From NCBI GenBank assembly GCA_020348345.1, contig CP070748.1, forward strand, positions 1,567,682 through 1,631,681: 64,000 nucleotides of DNA, given 5' to 3'. Of the stretch, positions 8,416-17,059 are shown one piece after another. The translations under genes were made by a program, and so were the position numbers. The notes under the pieces are model-generated. The model searched no databases. It was not told where the DNA came from and saw only the letters and a list, made by a program, of their open reading frames with translations. This stretch comes from Methanobacteriota archaeon. Its GTDB lineage: Archaea; Thermoplasmatota; Thermoplasmata; UBA10834. Within the stretch, counting starts at the first letter, position 1. Every line of letters begins with the position of its first letter.

Positions 8416-9054
8416 ATGGTGGATGTAAAGGAACTGGCAGCGAATGCCAAGATACTGAGGAAGAAGGGGCTGAGCGTCCGTGAGGTCGCGGATGAGCTGC
8501 ACCTTTCCGTGGACACGGTCAATTACCTTGTGGAATATGGTCCAGAAGGATTGCCGCCTTCAGATGTAAAGATAGGATGGCGCTCAATCGGCGTGTCAGG
8601 ATACAGGATAGGGCTAATGGCCGAGCTTATGGCGGATATAGCTCTCGAGGAGCTTGGAAAGAAGGACGAGGACGCTGACGTCGTTCTGGGAATCTCCATA
8701 AACGGCATACCATTCTCCGCCAAGCTATCTGAGATACTCGGCATTGATATCGGAGTGTATCGCCCCCACGCCGAGAGCCAGAGCGGAGGCGCTTTCAGCT
8801 CCAACTACGCCTCGGTAGGAAATGGCAAGAAGATCATAATCGTGGACGACGTTCTGAGCACTGGAGCCACAATAAAGGGTGCGATAACCGATATCAAGGA
8901 AGCTGGTGGCAAACCAGTGCTCGCCCTTGTATTAGTGAACAAGAGCAGTCTCAACGAGATCGACGGCGTGCCCCTGCGGGGATTGGTACGGGCACGATCG
9001 CTTGGAGGAACCATTCTCGGCGGGGGCGGAAAGAAGGGCTTTCCCTACGGATAG
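8416..9054 (+). CDS. PyrE-like phosphoribosyltransferase with N-terminal HTH (GfcR-type regulator)
   Basis: This 212-residue protein joins a helix-turn-helix (about residues 12-40, GLSVREVADELHLSVDTVN) to a type I phosphoribosyltransferase domain. The PRPP-binding loop IIIVDDVLSTGATIKGA is intact. The archaeal family is annotated as orotate phosphoribosyltransferase-like, and haloarchaeal members such as GfcR act as transcriptional activators of sugar metabolism. The convergent neighbour is phosphoglycerate kinase (10-nt overlap at the 3' ends), which fits a link to central carbon metabolism but does not prove it. Regulator is more likely than catalytic PyrE. Confidence 0.82.
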   Translation: MVDVKELAANAKILRKKGLSVREVADELHLSVDTVNYLVEYGPEGLPPSDVKIGWRSIGVSGYRIGLMAELMADIALEELGKKDEDADVVLGISINGIPFSAKLSEILGIDIGVYRPHAESQSGGAFSSNYASVGNGKKIIIVDDVLSTGATIKGAITDIKEAGGKPVLALVLVNKSSLNEIDGVPLRGLVRARSLGGTILGGGGKKGFPYG

Positions 9055-10391
9055 GTGTTTCCGGCAGAAGCCTTCAGAGCCTCAACGACTGGCATGGGTT
9101 TGCCTAGAATCATACGTTCTATTGCCCCACCGCCAGTGCTCAGATATGAGAACTTGTCTGCCATTCCAAACTTGTTTGCGGCTGCGCCAGAGTGCCCTCC
9201 TCCGATAACGGAGTATGCATTGGCAGACGCGATTGCAGCGAAGATCTCCCTCGTCCCCTTCGAGAATTCCTCGATCTCATAGACTCCAGGCGGGCCGGAA
9301 AGGAGAATCGTCTTTGACTGCAGTATTACCCTTGTGAACTCCTCGATCGTCTTTGTTCCGACGTCCAGTATTGAGGCGTCTGACGGAATGTCTCCCAGGG
9401 CGTACTCCGATCTTCTTCCATCCTCGTCAATCGCACCATCTACGGGGAGAAGCAATTTGGTCCCGTGACGTTTCATCAGGCTCTTGGCCGCTTTCCGAAT
9501 ATCCTCCGTAATTCCTTTCTGCGCCATGCCTTCCGTTCCCTTGCCGACGCCATTACCAAGGATCATCTGAAAGGCGAATCCTGCTAATCCTGATATCAAG
9601 ATGTTATCCACATGATCAGTCTCGGCCAGTCTTTCTATGACGGGGAGGGCATCGGCGAATTTGGTGCCGCCGAATATGAATGTAGAGGGGCGTGCTGGAT
9701 TCTGTATCAACTCTGACAGAGCCCGGAATTCCCTTTCCATGAGCCTGCCAGCTGCTGACGGAAGAGTGTAGGTAAATCCGACGAGAGACGCGTGAGATCT
9801 ATGGGACGATGCGAAAGCATCATTGACAAAGAGGCTGAATAGCGGTGACAGGGTCGTGATCATCTCCGACTCAGCATGTTCTTCTGGCGACAATTTGAGC
9901 TGCTCTGTGGGGCAATTACGTATGTTTTGCAGCAGGATGCCTTCTCCATCTCCAAGTGCCTGTATCGCCCGCACTGCACGATCGCCGTATATGTCGTTGA
10001 TGTATCTTATCTTGCTATTGGTGCAAGAGCTGAGATAGTCAGCATGTTCATTCAGCGTTATGAAGTCGTAATCACCGGGTCTGCCCTGATGAGCGAGAAT
10101 CACCAGGCGCCCTCCTCTGTCAAGAAGCTCGCGCACCGTAGGAGCCGCGGATGCGATTTTGGACCCATCCTCGATTCTCAGGTTCTCCTCACCTATTGGC
10201 GAGTTGATATCGATCCTGAGCAGCACTCTCCTCCCCTTTATGTCGAAATCATCCAATGTGAGGAATTCCAATGGTGATCCAGATGAGGGAGCTGCCGCCT
10301 CTTCTTCGTCCAAATCACTCTGGCTGTCTGCGCCGTTTGGCTTGCTGTTTGTCATCCCAGTCCCCGTTTGCCTTCTCTGGCTGACTACCAT
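9045..10391 (-). CDS. pgk: Phosphoglycerate kinase
   Basis: This protein interconverts 1,3-bisphosphoglycerate plus ADP with 3-phosphoglycerate plus ATP. Family motifs are visible: VLLRIDINSPI and AHQGRPG near the N-terminus, VNDAFASSHRSHAS, FGGTKFADALPVI, LLSGPPGVYE and GGGHSGAAANKF. At 448 residues it is longer than the roughly 410 of most archaeal enzymes because of an acidic, low-complexity N-terminal extension of about 35 residues. A start at the internal methionine 13 is possible. A TATA-like TTTATAC box lies about 40 nt upstream of the given start, so the longer form could be transcribed. Confidence 0.95.
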   Translation of the reverse strand: MVVSQRRQTGTGMTNSKPNGADSQSDLDEEEAAAPSSGSPLEFLTLDDFDIKGRRVLLRIDINSPIGEENLRIEDGSKIASAAPTVRELLDRGGRLVILAHQGRPGDYDFITLNEHADYLSSCTNSKIRYINDIYGDRAVRAIQALGDGEGILLQNIRNCPTEQLKLSPEEHAESEMITTLSPLFSLFVNDAFASSHRSHASLVGFTYTLPSAAGRLMEREFRALSELIQNPARPSTFIFGGTKFADALPVIERLAETDHVDNILISGLAGFAFQMILGNGVGKGTEGMAQKGITEDIRKAAKSLMKRHGTKLLLPVDGAIDEDGRRSEYALGDIPSDASILDVGTKTIEEFTRVILQSKTILLSGPPGVYEIEEFSKGTREIFAAIASANAYSVIGGGHSGAAANKFGMADKFSYLSTGGGAIERMILGKPMPVVEALKASAGNTYP

Positions 10392-10471
10392 ATATGAATG
10401 TCGCTGAGTACCGGATTGAGAATAGCGTATAAATCATTGACGAAACATCGGCATCCGCGCCAGGCACGGGA

Positions 10472-10482
10472 AAGTATATAGG
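10472..10482 (+). promoter_or_regulatory. TATA-like box of the CBS-HPF gene
   Basis: AAGTATATAGG lies about 75 nt before the GTG start at 10553, which implies a leader of roughly 50 nt, unlike the many leaderless genes nearby. The leader contains no obvious Shine-Dalgarno close to the GTG except CTAGG. Confidence 0.4.
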
Positions 10483-10552
10483 ATAGGTAGCGTGATTGTG
10501 GCTCGTGGGAGCGTTTGACCCGGCCTGATCCCCGGAATGTTATTGCTAGGAT

Positions 10553-11713
10553 GTGCTTGAATTGAAGGCTACCGAGATAGACAGTGTACTCGTCAAGGAT
10601 GTCATGAGCACGCCGAGAATGACCGTGAGCAAGGGAGAGACCGTCTCCGACGTTATATCTAGGATGAAGAAAGGCCGCGTCAGGGAGATTCCCGTCCTCG
10701 AGAACAGCAAACCCCTCGGATTGGTGAGCTACTACTCGCTTCTGTCTCGGAGAAACCTGCCTCTGTCTGCAAAGGTCGAGCACATAATGGTACCCTGTCC
10801 AAGGCTTGAGGAGGATATGACGATTATCAGCGCAGCCGAGGAACTCATGTCCACTGGCGTCAGAGGCGCTCCCGTTGTGCGTAACAGCAAACTCGTGGGC
10901 TTCGTTTCCAGAACAGACATAATTCGTATCATCTCCAACATGGACACGTTGAGACGAAGACAGGTCGGAACCATCATGAGCAGAGCCCCCGTCTCGGTCA
11001 GCAAGAATGAGCCAGTGAGAAAAGCGCAGATCCTTATGAAAGGCCTTAACGAGAAGACGCTACCGGTCGTGGATGAGAAGGGCGGGCTCATAGGAGCCAT
11101 TGGAATGACCGAGATAATGGACGTCGTGTGGGCGCCTCGAGCGTCAAAGCCGCCAAACGAGGTGCGCGGCGATAGGGAACCAGCAGACGTCAGAGTGGAA
11201 AGCGTCATGAACCGATACCCTGCGCACGTTGCGCCTGATGATACTCTTGATAAGGCTACATCAGTGATGTTGTCGAAGAACCTCTCAACAGTGTTCGTAG
11301 CCGAGGAGGGCAAGCTTGTCGGAGTGATATCTCAGACGGATATCATGGAACAGGTCATAAGCCTGAGGCCACGAGAAGGAGTCTATGTTCAGATAACGGG
11401 GCTGGACGTCGAGGATCCAGAGGTTTACGAGGTCATGTACGATCTCATCGGGAGATCGATGAAGAAGATCGACAAGATCCAGTCGCCAAAGGTCTTCTCC
11501 GTGCACGTGACGGCTTATCATCAAGATGGCCTGAAGAACAAATACAGCCTGGGTGCAAGACTCACCACCGAGAAGGGAACGTATTACTCAAAGGGAAGTG
11601 ACTGGCATCTATACAGATCCCTGGATGCCGTCCTTGATCTGCTCGAGAAGAGCATCAGAAAGGATCACGAGAAGCAGCTGGCTGCACGCAGGCGGAAACA
11701 GAATCTCAAGTAG
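10553..11713 (+). CDS. Four-CBS protein with C-terminal HPF/RaiA-like domain, possible ribosome hibernation factor
   Basis: Four CBS repeats occupy roughly residues 14-275 (for example VKDVMSTPRMTVSKGETV, VGTIMSRAPVSVSKNEPV, VESVMNRYPAHVAPDDTL). CBS pairs bind adenine nucleotides and sense energy state. The last 100 residues resemble bacterial hibernation factor HPF/RaiA: an opening VYVQITGLDVED strand, and near the end DWHLYRSLDAVLDLLEKSIRK, which follows the HPF pattern of a Y-x-AID-x-A-x-DKLE-type helix. CBS-containing ribosome-dimerising proteins have been reported in Pyrococcus. A role in nucleotide-gated ribosome silencing is my inference. The start is GTG; an ATG two bases upstream is out of frame and quickly stops. 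Confidence 0.8.
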   Translation: MLELKATEIDSVLVKDVMSTPRMTVSKGETVSDVISRMKKGRVREIPVLENSKPLGLVSYYSLLSRRNLPLSAKVEHIMVPCPRLEEDMTIISAAEELMSTGVRGAPVVRNSKLVGFVSRTDIIRIISNMDTLRRRQVGTIMSRAPVSVSKNEPVRKAQILMKGLNEKTLPVVDEKGGLIGAIGMTEIMDVVWAPRASKPPNEVRGDREPADVRVESVMNRYPAHVAPDDTLDKATSVMLSKNLSTVFVAEEGKLVGVISQTDIMEQVISLRPREGVYVQITGLDVEDPEVYEVMYDLIGRSMKKIDKIQSPKVFSVHVTAYHQDGLKNKYSLGARLTTEKGTYYSKGSDWHLYRSLDAVLDLLEKSIRKDHEKQLAARRRKQNLK

Positions 11714-11716
11714 GGT

Positions 11717-12724
11717 TCACAGCCTCCAGTATTTCGATGCATTTCTGCTGCACCGCTCGATCGCCGCCATGCCCACGCACTCGTCATCGCCGGCGTCTGT
11801 GAACTCTAGAGGCGTCTCGACGCCCTTGAAAGCGCCGACAATCGACGCGACCACCTCTGAAAGGGCTGGCACATCGTATCCCCCCTCAAGGAAGAATGTG
11901 ATCCTCTTTCTGCATCCTTCGGACAACGTGATCAATCCCTTGGCATATTCCAGATAGCCCACAGAGGATAGGCTGAGCGAAGCGAGGGGGTCTCTATAAT
12001 GACCATCAGTTCCCAGCGATACAAGTATGGCGTCCGGATCGAACTGGCTTACAATCGGAACGACAAGTCGCGAAAGTGCGGCAAGATATGTCGAATCCCC
12101 AGAGCCCGAAGGGAATGGGATATTGATCGTGAACCCTTCGCCCTCCCCCGTTCCGAGAAAATCCACGCTGCCTGTCCCAGGAAAGATGCCCATCTGATGA
12201 GTCGAGATGTAAAGGACGTCCGCTCGATCTGTAAAGATGTGTTCGGTCCCGTTGCCGTGATGCACATCGGGATCCACTATCGCAATTCGGTGATCTCCAC
12301 CCCTCAACAAGCCTTCTGCAGCGATGGCGATGTTGTTGAAGTAGCAAAATCCCATCCCATAATCAGACCCCGCATGGTGGCCCGGAGGTCTGGTCAAGGC
12401 AAAGGATGCCGATTCCTCCTTCTTGGAATGTTCGACGGCATCAACCCCACATTTCGCAGATAAGGCGGCGATTTCATAGGTCTCAGGATGGACGAATGTA
12501 TCCATGGTCAGGTTGAAGTTCCCGCCATCGCGCAAGAGTCCGATGTACTCTTCATCATGGATCAGCTTCAGGCGATCCTCACATCCCCCAGTTGAGGAGA
12601 CGACGTCACTCCAGAGGCCATGCAGTTTCAACTTCTGGATGATGCCCTTCAGCCTTTCAGGCGACTCTGGATGGAACGATGTCTGCACATGCCTGCAGAA
12701 TTCCTCGTTGAAGAACAGTGCCAC
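11717..12724 (-). CDS. Histone deacetylase / AcuC family hydrolase
   Basis: This 335-residue protein has the HDAC-fold signatures TRPPGHHAGSD, DPDVHHGNGTEHIF (zinc ligands Asp and His), STHQMGIFPGTGS and LGTDGHYRDPLA (third zinc ligand Asp). It should be a zinc-dependent deacetylase acting on acetyl-lysine or acetylated small molecules such as polyamines; the archaeal family includes acetoin-utilisation-like proteins. It starts with GTG. The common DWDVHHGNG motif has Pro in place of Trp. It converges on the CBS-HPF gene with only 3 nt between stops. Confidence 0.9.
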   Translation of the reverse strand: MALFFNEEFCRHVQTSFHPESPERLKGIIQKLKLHGLWSDVVSSTGGCEDRLKLIHDEEYIGLLRDGGNFNLTMDTFVHPETYEIAALSAKCGVDAVEHSKKEESASFALTRPPGHHAGSDYGMGFCYFNNIAIAAEGLLRGGDHRIAIVDPDVHHGNGTEHIFTDRADVLYISTHQMGIFPGTGSVDFLGTGEGEGFTINIPFPSGSGDSTYLAALSRLVVPIVSQFDPDAILVSLGTDGHYRDPLASLSLSSVGYLEYAKGLITLSEGCRKRITFFLEGGYDVPALSEVVASIVGAFKGVETPLEFTDAGDDECVGMAAIERCSRNASKYWRL

Positions 12725-12815
12725 GTGTTCCTGAACTGGCTGAGTGTAGATAATGGTTTTCCAAGCGCTTCAAGAAGAGTCGTCACAAGATTTTTATTGT
12801 AAATAAGACTATTTT

Positions 12816-13427
12816 ATGGAGGGACCGAACATGGCATCAGCTGAGATAGTCTACTTCGATAGGCCAGGAAAGCACAATACTGAGGAATTGATTCAGCATG
12901 TATCGGAGTCGATTGGCAGAACTGGGATTGACACTGTGGTCATTGCAAGTAGTACCGGAGAGACTGCAATTAGAGCGATAGAGTCTTGGTCTGACCGATG
13001 TAAGAACATAGTCGTTGTGACGTCGCACGCAGGGTTCACTGACGAAGGAATGCTGGAAATGGATTCGGAAACCGAGCAAAGGATTCGCAAGGCCGGCGCC
13101 ACCGTGGTTCGTGCATCTCATGTTCTGTCCGGCCTAGAACGATCATTCACGAGGAGATTTCAGGGCATTTCGCGATCAGAGGTTGTATCCGAAACCCTTC
13201 GCACATTATTTGGACAAGGGATGAAAGTCTGTATTGAGATATCGATAATGGCGGCGGACAGTGGGGCAATCGTATGTGGGGAGAGCGAGATAATAGCTGT
13301 CGGGGGCACCGGCGAGGGCGCCGACACCGCATGCGTCGTCCGTCCATCCCATGCGAGCAACTTCTTCAAGTTCGAGGTGAGAGAGATACTGGCGAAGCCT
13401 AGGAGCAGAGGCGAATCAGGGTATTGA
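12816..13427 (+). CDS. COG1751-family protein with pyruvate kinase C-terminal-like fold
   Basis: This 203-residue protein matches the archaeal family annotated as pyruvate-kinase alpha/beta-domain protein. Characteristic stretches are TVVIASSTGETAIRA, VVTSHAGFTDEG, GMKVCIEISIMAADSG and IAVGGTGEGADTA. The catalytic barrel of pyruvate kinase is absent, so it is not that enzyme; function unknown. Two starts compete: ATG at 12816, about 20 nt after an AT-rich TATA-like tract, or ATG at 12831, which has a GGAGGG Shine-Dalgarno just before it. The next gene, a membrane protein, starts within its stop codon. Confidence 0.8.
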   Translation: MEGPNMASAEIVYFDRPGKHNTEELIQHVSESIGRTGIDTVVIASSTGETAIRAIESWSDRCKNIVVVTSHAGFTDEGMLEMDSETEQRIRKAGATVVRASHVLSGLERSFTRRFQGISRSEVVSETLRTLFGQGMKVCIEISIMAADSGAIVCGESEIIAVGGTGEGADTACVVRPSHASNFFKFEVREILAKPRSRGESGY

Positions 13428-13840
13428 TGAGCAAACCTATGAGTTGGGGTGATGTTGTGGACATTGTAGATATAATATTGATATGCGTCACGATTCTGAT
13501 AGTCATCTTCGTCTTCTATGTGAGCGCGGCGATTGTTGCTCAGGACTGGTCGGCTACGTCAACGTATGCCCTGCGCATCTTCGTAGTCTCCTTGGTTTTC
13601 GTCTTTGTCGTGCCCATTGTAAGCGACTTCGGGAGGGATCAAGAGCTGTCGAATCTGATGTTGCTGCTTTCGTTCGTCTTCCTTGTGGCGCTTGTCAGAT
13701 TCGTGATGGTTGAGGAACTCGCCGTTCCTGATGATTGGCTGGCATCAATGGTGATATCTTTCATGGGAGTTGCAATGATTTTCCTGATAGAAGTGCTCTC
13801 CGATCGCATCTTCGATCTGGGGCTGCCATCCGTGGTCTAG
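13427..13840 (+). CDS. Four-helix membrane protein, unknown function
   Basis: This protein of about 137 residues has four hydrophobic segments (roughly 12-36, 47-65, 75-92 and 105-125), separated by short charged loops. I do not recognise the family. Its ATG overlaps the preceding stop (TGATG), so it is translationally coupled to the COG1751 gene and the two probably act together. Its stop overlaps the convergent peptidase gene by 4 nt. No signal peptide or catalytic motif is visible. Confidence 0.7.
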   Translation: MSKPMSWGDVVDIVDIILICVTILIVIFVFYVSAAIVAQDWSATSTYALRIFVVSLVFVFVVPIVSDFGRDQELSNLMLLLSFVFLVALVRFVMVEELAVPDDWLASMVISFMGVAMIFLIEVLSDRIFDLGLPSVV

Positions 13841-14925
13841 AGAGTTCTCAAGTCTTTGGAGCATGAAGTCAAGATCCGACAGCCGCCCTTGGTCACCAGG
13901 ACATCGTCTTCTATTCTGACTCCTCCGTACCCTTTTATGTATATGCCAGGTTCCACAGTGAGGACCATTCCTGCTTTCAACGTCATGTCATTCGCAGACG
14001 ATATCGATCCAGGGTCGTGGACGGATATTCCAAGGCCGTGACCCGTGCTGTGTATGAAGAGTCCTTTGTACTTGCCGCCATCGATTACATGTCTCGCAGC
14101 GTCGTCCACGGCAGCTCCGCTGACACCATCCTCTATTGCGTCAATCGCGGCCTCTTGTGCATTGAGGACCGTTGCATGAATCTCTCTCTGACGCTTGCTA
14201 GATGAGCCACATACAAAGGTCCTCGTTATGTCCGAGACATATCGTTTGTAAGCAGCTCCGAAGTCGAATAGAGCGAAGTTGCCATTTCTCAGACGTCTTT
14301 TTGACGATGGCGTATAGTGCGGTTCTGCGCTCTTCGCACCGAACGCGACTGTGGAATTGAAAGCAGAAGCCGAGGCGCCGAGCATCATCATTCTGTAGTT
14401 GAGCTCCGCAGCTGCCTCTGTCTCTGTCATCCCCTCACCAATCATCTCTGGTATGGCGTCGCAAGCCATGGAGGCTATGCGGCAGGCTTTCCTTATGCGG
14501 CTTAGTTCGTCAGGCTGTTTGATCATGCGCGATTCTGACAGTTCATGTGAAATATCGACGAGCCTTGCTCCACCTGAGAGCCTCTTTATCAGCCTATGAT
14601 TGAACACTGTTAGTTCCTTGGCGTTGATTCCTATTCTTGAGTATCGAGACAACTTATTCTTCATCATGCGCATGCGAACCTCATTGTTCTCGAATACTGC
14701 TGTCTTCAACCCTTCTTCGGCTGCACTGAGGGCTTCAAGTTCGGAAGTGATGATCTCAACCCTCTTGGGTTCGACGATGGCCACACATCCCTCGAACAAT
14801 CCTGAAGTCAGCCCGGTTGCGTAGAAGAAGCAGGAGTCGAGGTTTGGTTCAACGGCATTCATGAGAACGACCGCGTCTACTTCCTTTTTCATAGCCGAGA
14901 ATATCGCCTTCTCCTTCGTTGCCAA
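13837..14925 (-). CDS. pepQ: Xaa-Pro dipeptidase/aminopeptidase (M24B)
   Basis: This cytosolic metallopeptidase of 362 residues has the M24 pita-bread fold. A creatinase-like N-terminal domain (1-125) precedes the catalytic domain, with metal ligands visible in ALFDFGAAYKRYVSDITRTF (two Asp), HSTGHGLGISVHDPG (His), VLTVEPGIY (Glu) and GGVRIEDDVLV (Glu). It should release N-terminal residues from Xaa-Pro peptides during protein turnover. The start is TTG, a few nt after the transcription start predicted from a TTTATAC box about 30 nt upstream. It lies 49 nt downstream of the aspartate dehydrogenase gene on the same strand. Confidence 0.92.
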   Translation of the reverse strand: MATKEKAIFSAMKKEVDAVVLMNAVEPNLDSCFFYATGLTSGLFEGCVAIVEPKRVEIITSELEALSAAEEGLKTAVFENNEVRMRMMKNKLSRYSRIGINAKELTVFNHRLIKRLSGGARLVDISHELSESRMIKQPDELSRIRKACRIASMACDAIPEMIGEGMTETEAAAELNYRMMMLGASASAFNSTVAFGAKSAEPHYTPSSKRRLRNGNFALFDFGAAYKRYVSDITRTFVCGSSSKRQREIHATVLNAQEAAIDAIEDGVSGAAVDDAARHVIDGGKYKGLFIHSTGHGLGISVHDPGSISSANDMTLKAGMVLTVEPGIYIKGYGGVRIEDDVLVTKGGCRILTSCSKDLRTL

Positions 14926-14974
14926 GAAGTCACCTGGCTGAAATAGTGCTAAATGTATAAAGAAATGGTGCGCT

Positions 14975-15781
14975 TCAAGCGCCTATCCAGGCCTCTCCTG
15001 TAATCTTCTTTATCGCAGAGATAGCCGACAGCGCTGCAAGATGGCTTGTTCTGGGATTCTTCTGCGACGGAACGTTCCTGGTTACGACATCGAGTTCTCC
15101 GAAGCTCCCTTTCGCTCGAAGGTGATGTTCATTGGTCTTGACCTGAGGGTCGCATACGATCTGTATCTTCGTTCTATCGAAGCCAATGCCCGCCAACGCC
15201 ACTGTTGCAGCGACGTTGATGTTCTGCGGAAATAGTCTCACCGCCTCCCCTGCACTTCCTTCGAAGAGGTTCGTCCTCACCCTCAGTTCGGAAGCCTCAA
15301 TGCCTCTCCCAGCAAGATAGGTGTTGCCATAGAAGGCCGAAGGCGGCTTCGTCGTCGTCAGCGTCACCTCCTCAATCTCGCCCAACCTACCAGCTGTTAG
15401 TGCATCGATGCCTCCGATTGCACCGCTCGGAACGAAGACCTTCGCGCCCTTACGTCTGGCTAGCCTGAAGATATCATTCTGAAACTCCTCATCGTGCAGA
15501 ACGCCTACACTCATGATGAGTACGTCAACTCCAGCGGAAATGGCAAGAGGTGCGTAGTAGCGGGCCGCGTCCTGGCTAGCGGCCTCGATGACCAATCGAA
15601 TATCGTTGAGCACTGGGACTATATCCGAGACGTAAGTCACTTTGGACAGCCTCTCCTGCAATCTCGTTGCGCACTCCTTGGAGCGGTCCGTGAGATACAC
15701 TGTCTCAACGGTCGGGATGCTCTCCGCTTCACGAGCTATCGTAGTTCCTATTGTGCCGCAGCCAATCACGCAGATGTTCAC
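14975..15781 (-). CDS. nadX: L-aspartate dehydrogenase
   Basis: This protein has an N-terminal Rossmann motif ICVIGCGTIGTTIA followed by PSGAIGGIDALTAGR, a TTKPP segment and FPQNINVAATVALAG, all typical of archaeal AspDH. The enzyme oxidises aspartate to iminoaspartate with NAD(P), the first step of the AspDH-type route to NAD. I place the start at the GTG at 15781, because a TATTTATA-type box (15803-15811) is about 25 nt upstream and the family begins right at this point; a longer frame to 15868 adds 29 unrelated residues. About 268 residues. Other NAD genes (nadA, nadC) are not in the window. Confidence 0.88.
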   Translation of the reverse strand: MNICVIGCGTIGTTIAREAESIPTVETVYLTDRSKECATRLQERLSKVTYVSDIVPVLNDIRLVIEAASQDAARYYAPLAISAGVDVLIMSVGVLHDEEFQNDIFRLARRKGAKVFVPSGAIGGIDALTAGRLGEIEEVTLTTTKPPSAFYGNTYLAGRGIEASELRVRTNLFEGSAGEAVRLFPQNINVAATVALAGIGFDRTKIQIVCDPQVKTNEHHLRAKGSFGELDVVTRNVPSQKNPRTSHLAALSAISAIKKITGEAWIGA

Positions 15782-15802
15782 GCTCAAATGATTGGCGCTA
15801 TC

Positions 15803-15811
15803 AATATAAAC
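15803..15811 (-). promoter_or_regulatory. TATA box of nadX
   Basis: On the minus strand this reads GTTTATATT. It is centred about 26 nt before the GTG at 15781 and decides the start in favour of a leaderless message. Confidence 0.55.
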
Positions 15812-15980
15812 TCTTGCCTGCATCTGGAGGTGACCGGAAGCGACGCAATGGATTTGGAGCGTGGCCATATGCCAAGGACGTCCTTTCGCAACGCGAAGAC
15901 CGTATCAGGGGTGAGGGAATCTGACCAGCAGGCACTCCGTCGAATCCCTCAGGGAGAAGGCGAGAGCGGTAAATGATAGA

Positions 15981-16616
15981 TTGACATCTGCCTACGGCAG
16001 AAAGGAGACAGCTGAGAGGGGCGATCCTGTAGACACGCTCATAGAGACGATACTCTCCCAGAATACAAGCGACATCAACTCTCACAGGGCGTTCAAATCA
16101 CTTAAGGGTAGATATGGCTCCTGGAGTGAACTGATTGGCAACAGTCCTGATGAAATCGCCGATGTAATTCGCAGCGGCGGCCTTGCAGAGGTCAAGGCAA
16201 AGAGGATACTCGGCGTATTGAACCTGCTGGATGCAGAGAGAGGGAAGATGGATCTGGAATTCCTATCTGACATGCCGGTCAAGGAAGCCGAGCGCTGGCT
16301 GACGTCGATTGAGGGTATCGGCCCCAAGACCGCCGCAATCGTGCTCCTCTTCTCGTTTGGCATGCCAACCTTTCCTGTCGACACGCACATATTCAGAGTG
16401 AGTCGTAGGCTTGGCTTGATAGCGGCGAGCGTATCTCGCGAGAAGGCGCAGAAGGAGCTAGGAAGTCTGATCCCACCACATGAGTATCACAACATGCACT
16501 TGAACATGATAGAGCATGGCAGGAGGTTGTGCAGATCGCGCAATCCGCTATGCGAAGAGTGCCCAATATCCGAATACTGTCTTCAATCAGTCAAGAGATC
16601 TGAGCCACAGTCTTGA
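15981..16616 (+). CDS. nth: Endonuclease III (classical bifunctional type)
   Basis: This base-excision DNA glycosylase/AP lyase acts on oxidised pyrimidines. The HhH motif GIGPKTAAIV retains the catalytic Lys, and the Asp is in PVDTHIFRV. The C-terminal C-x6-C-x2-C-x5-C (CRSRNPLCEECPISEYC) binds a 4Fe-4S cluster. I use the TTG at 15981 as start; the frame stays open for another 66 nt upstream and the codons there look homologous (ESLREKARAVNDRL) but hold no ATG or GTG. It leads a three-gene run with archease and a mevalonate-pathway decarboxylase (gaps of 18 and 11 nt). Confidence 0.92.
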   Translation: MTSAYGRKETAERGDPVDTLIETILSQNTSDINSHRAFKSLKGRYGSWSELIGNSPDEIADVIRSGGLAEVKAKRILGVLNLLDAERGKMDLEFLSDMPVKEAERWLTSIEGIGPKTAAIVLLFSFGMPTFPVDTHIFRVSRRLGLIAASVSREKAQKELGSLIPPHEYHNMHLNMIEHGRRLCRSRNPLCEECPISEYCLQSVKRSEPQS

Positions 16617-16634
16617 TATACCGACAACGGTCTT

Positions 16635-17048
16635 GTGATGCCGATGAGATATCGCCTTCTGGAACACACGGCCGACGCGCTGATTGAGGCATACGGCAGA
16701 ACTCTTTCCGAACGGTTCTCCAACGCCGCCTACGCTATGTTCGACCAGATAACGGAAGTGAGTGCGGTACGAACCATGGGGGAAGCATCGATCTCTCTCA
16801 GCGCCGACAGTGCTGAGCAATTGCTGGTTGATTTCCTCCAAGAGCTGTTGTACCTGCACGATACTGAGAATCTAGTATTCGCTGAGTTTGACGTTCACAC
16901 AGACGGCAAGACCCTTATGGCAACGGTCCGAGGCGAGGAGTTCGACAAGAATCGTCACCAGAAACGAGCCGTCGTCAAGGGCGTAACGTACCACAACTTG
17001 AAGATTGACGATGACTTGCAGAAGGTAGTCCTCTTGCTGGATGTCTGA
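16635..17048 (+). CDS. Archease
   Basis: This 137-residue protein is an archease (PF01951). It has the N-terminal LLEHTADALIEAYG motif with the metal-binding Asp, a central LLVDFLQELLYLHD helix, and the C-terminal AVVKGVTYHNLKI stretch. Archease activates the RNA ligase RtcB for tRNA splicing and repair by helping its guanylylation; rtcB is not in this window. The GTG at 16635 is followed immediately by ATG at 16638, and either may be used. Position between endonuclease III and an isoprenoid gene suggests general operon packing rather than a shared pathway. Confidence 0.92.
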   Translation: MMPMRYRLLEHTADALIEAYGRTLSERFSNAAYAMFDQITEVSAVRTMGEASISLSADSAEQLLVDFLQELLYLHDTENLVFAEFDVHTDGKTLMATVRGEEFDKNRHQKRAVVKGVTYHNLKIDDDLQKVVLLLDV

Positions 17049-17059
17049 GGTGTGTAGGG

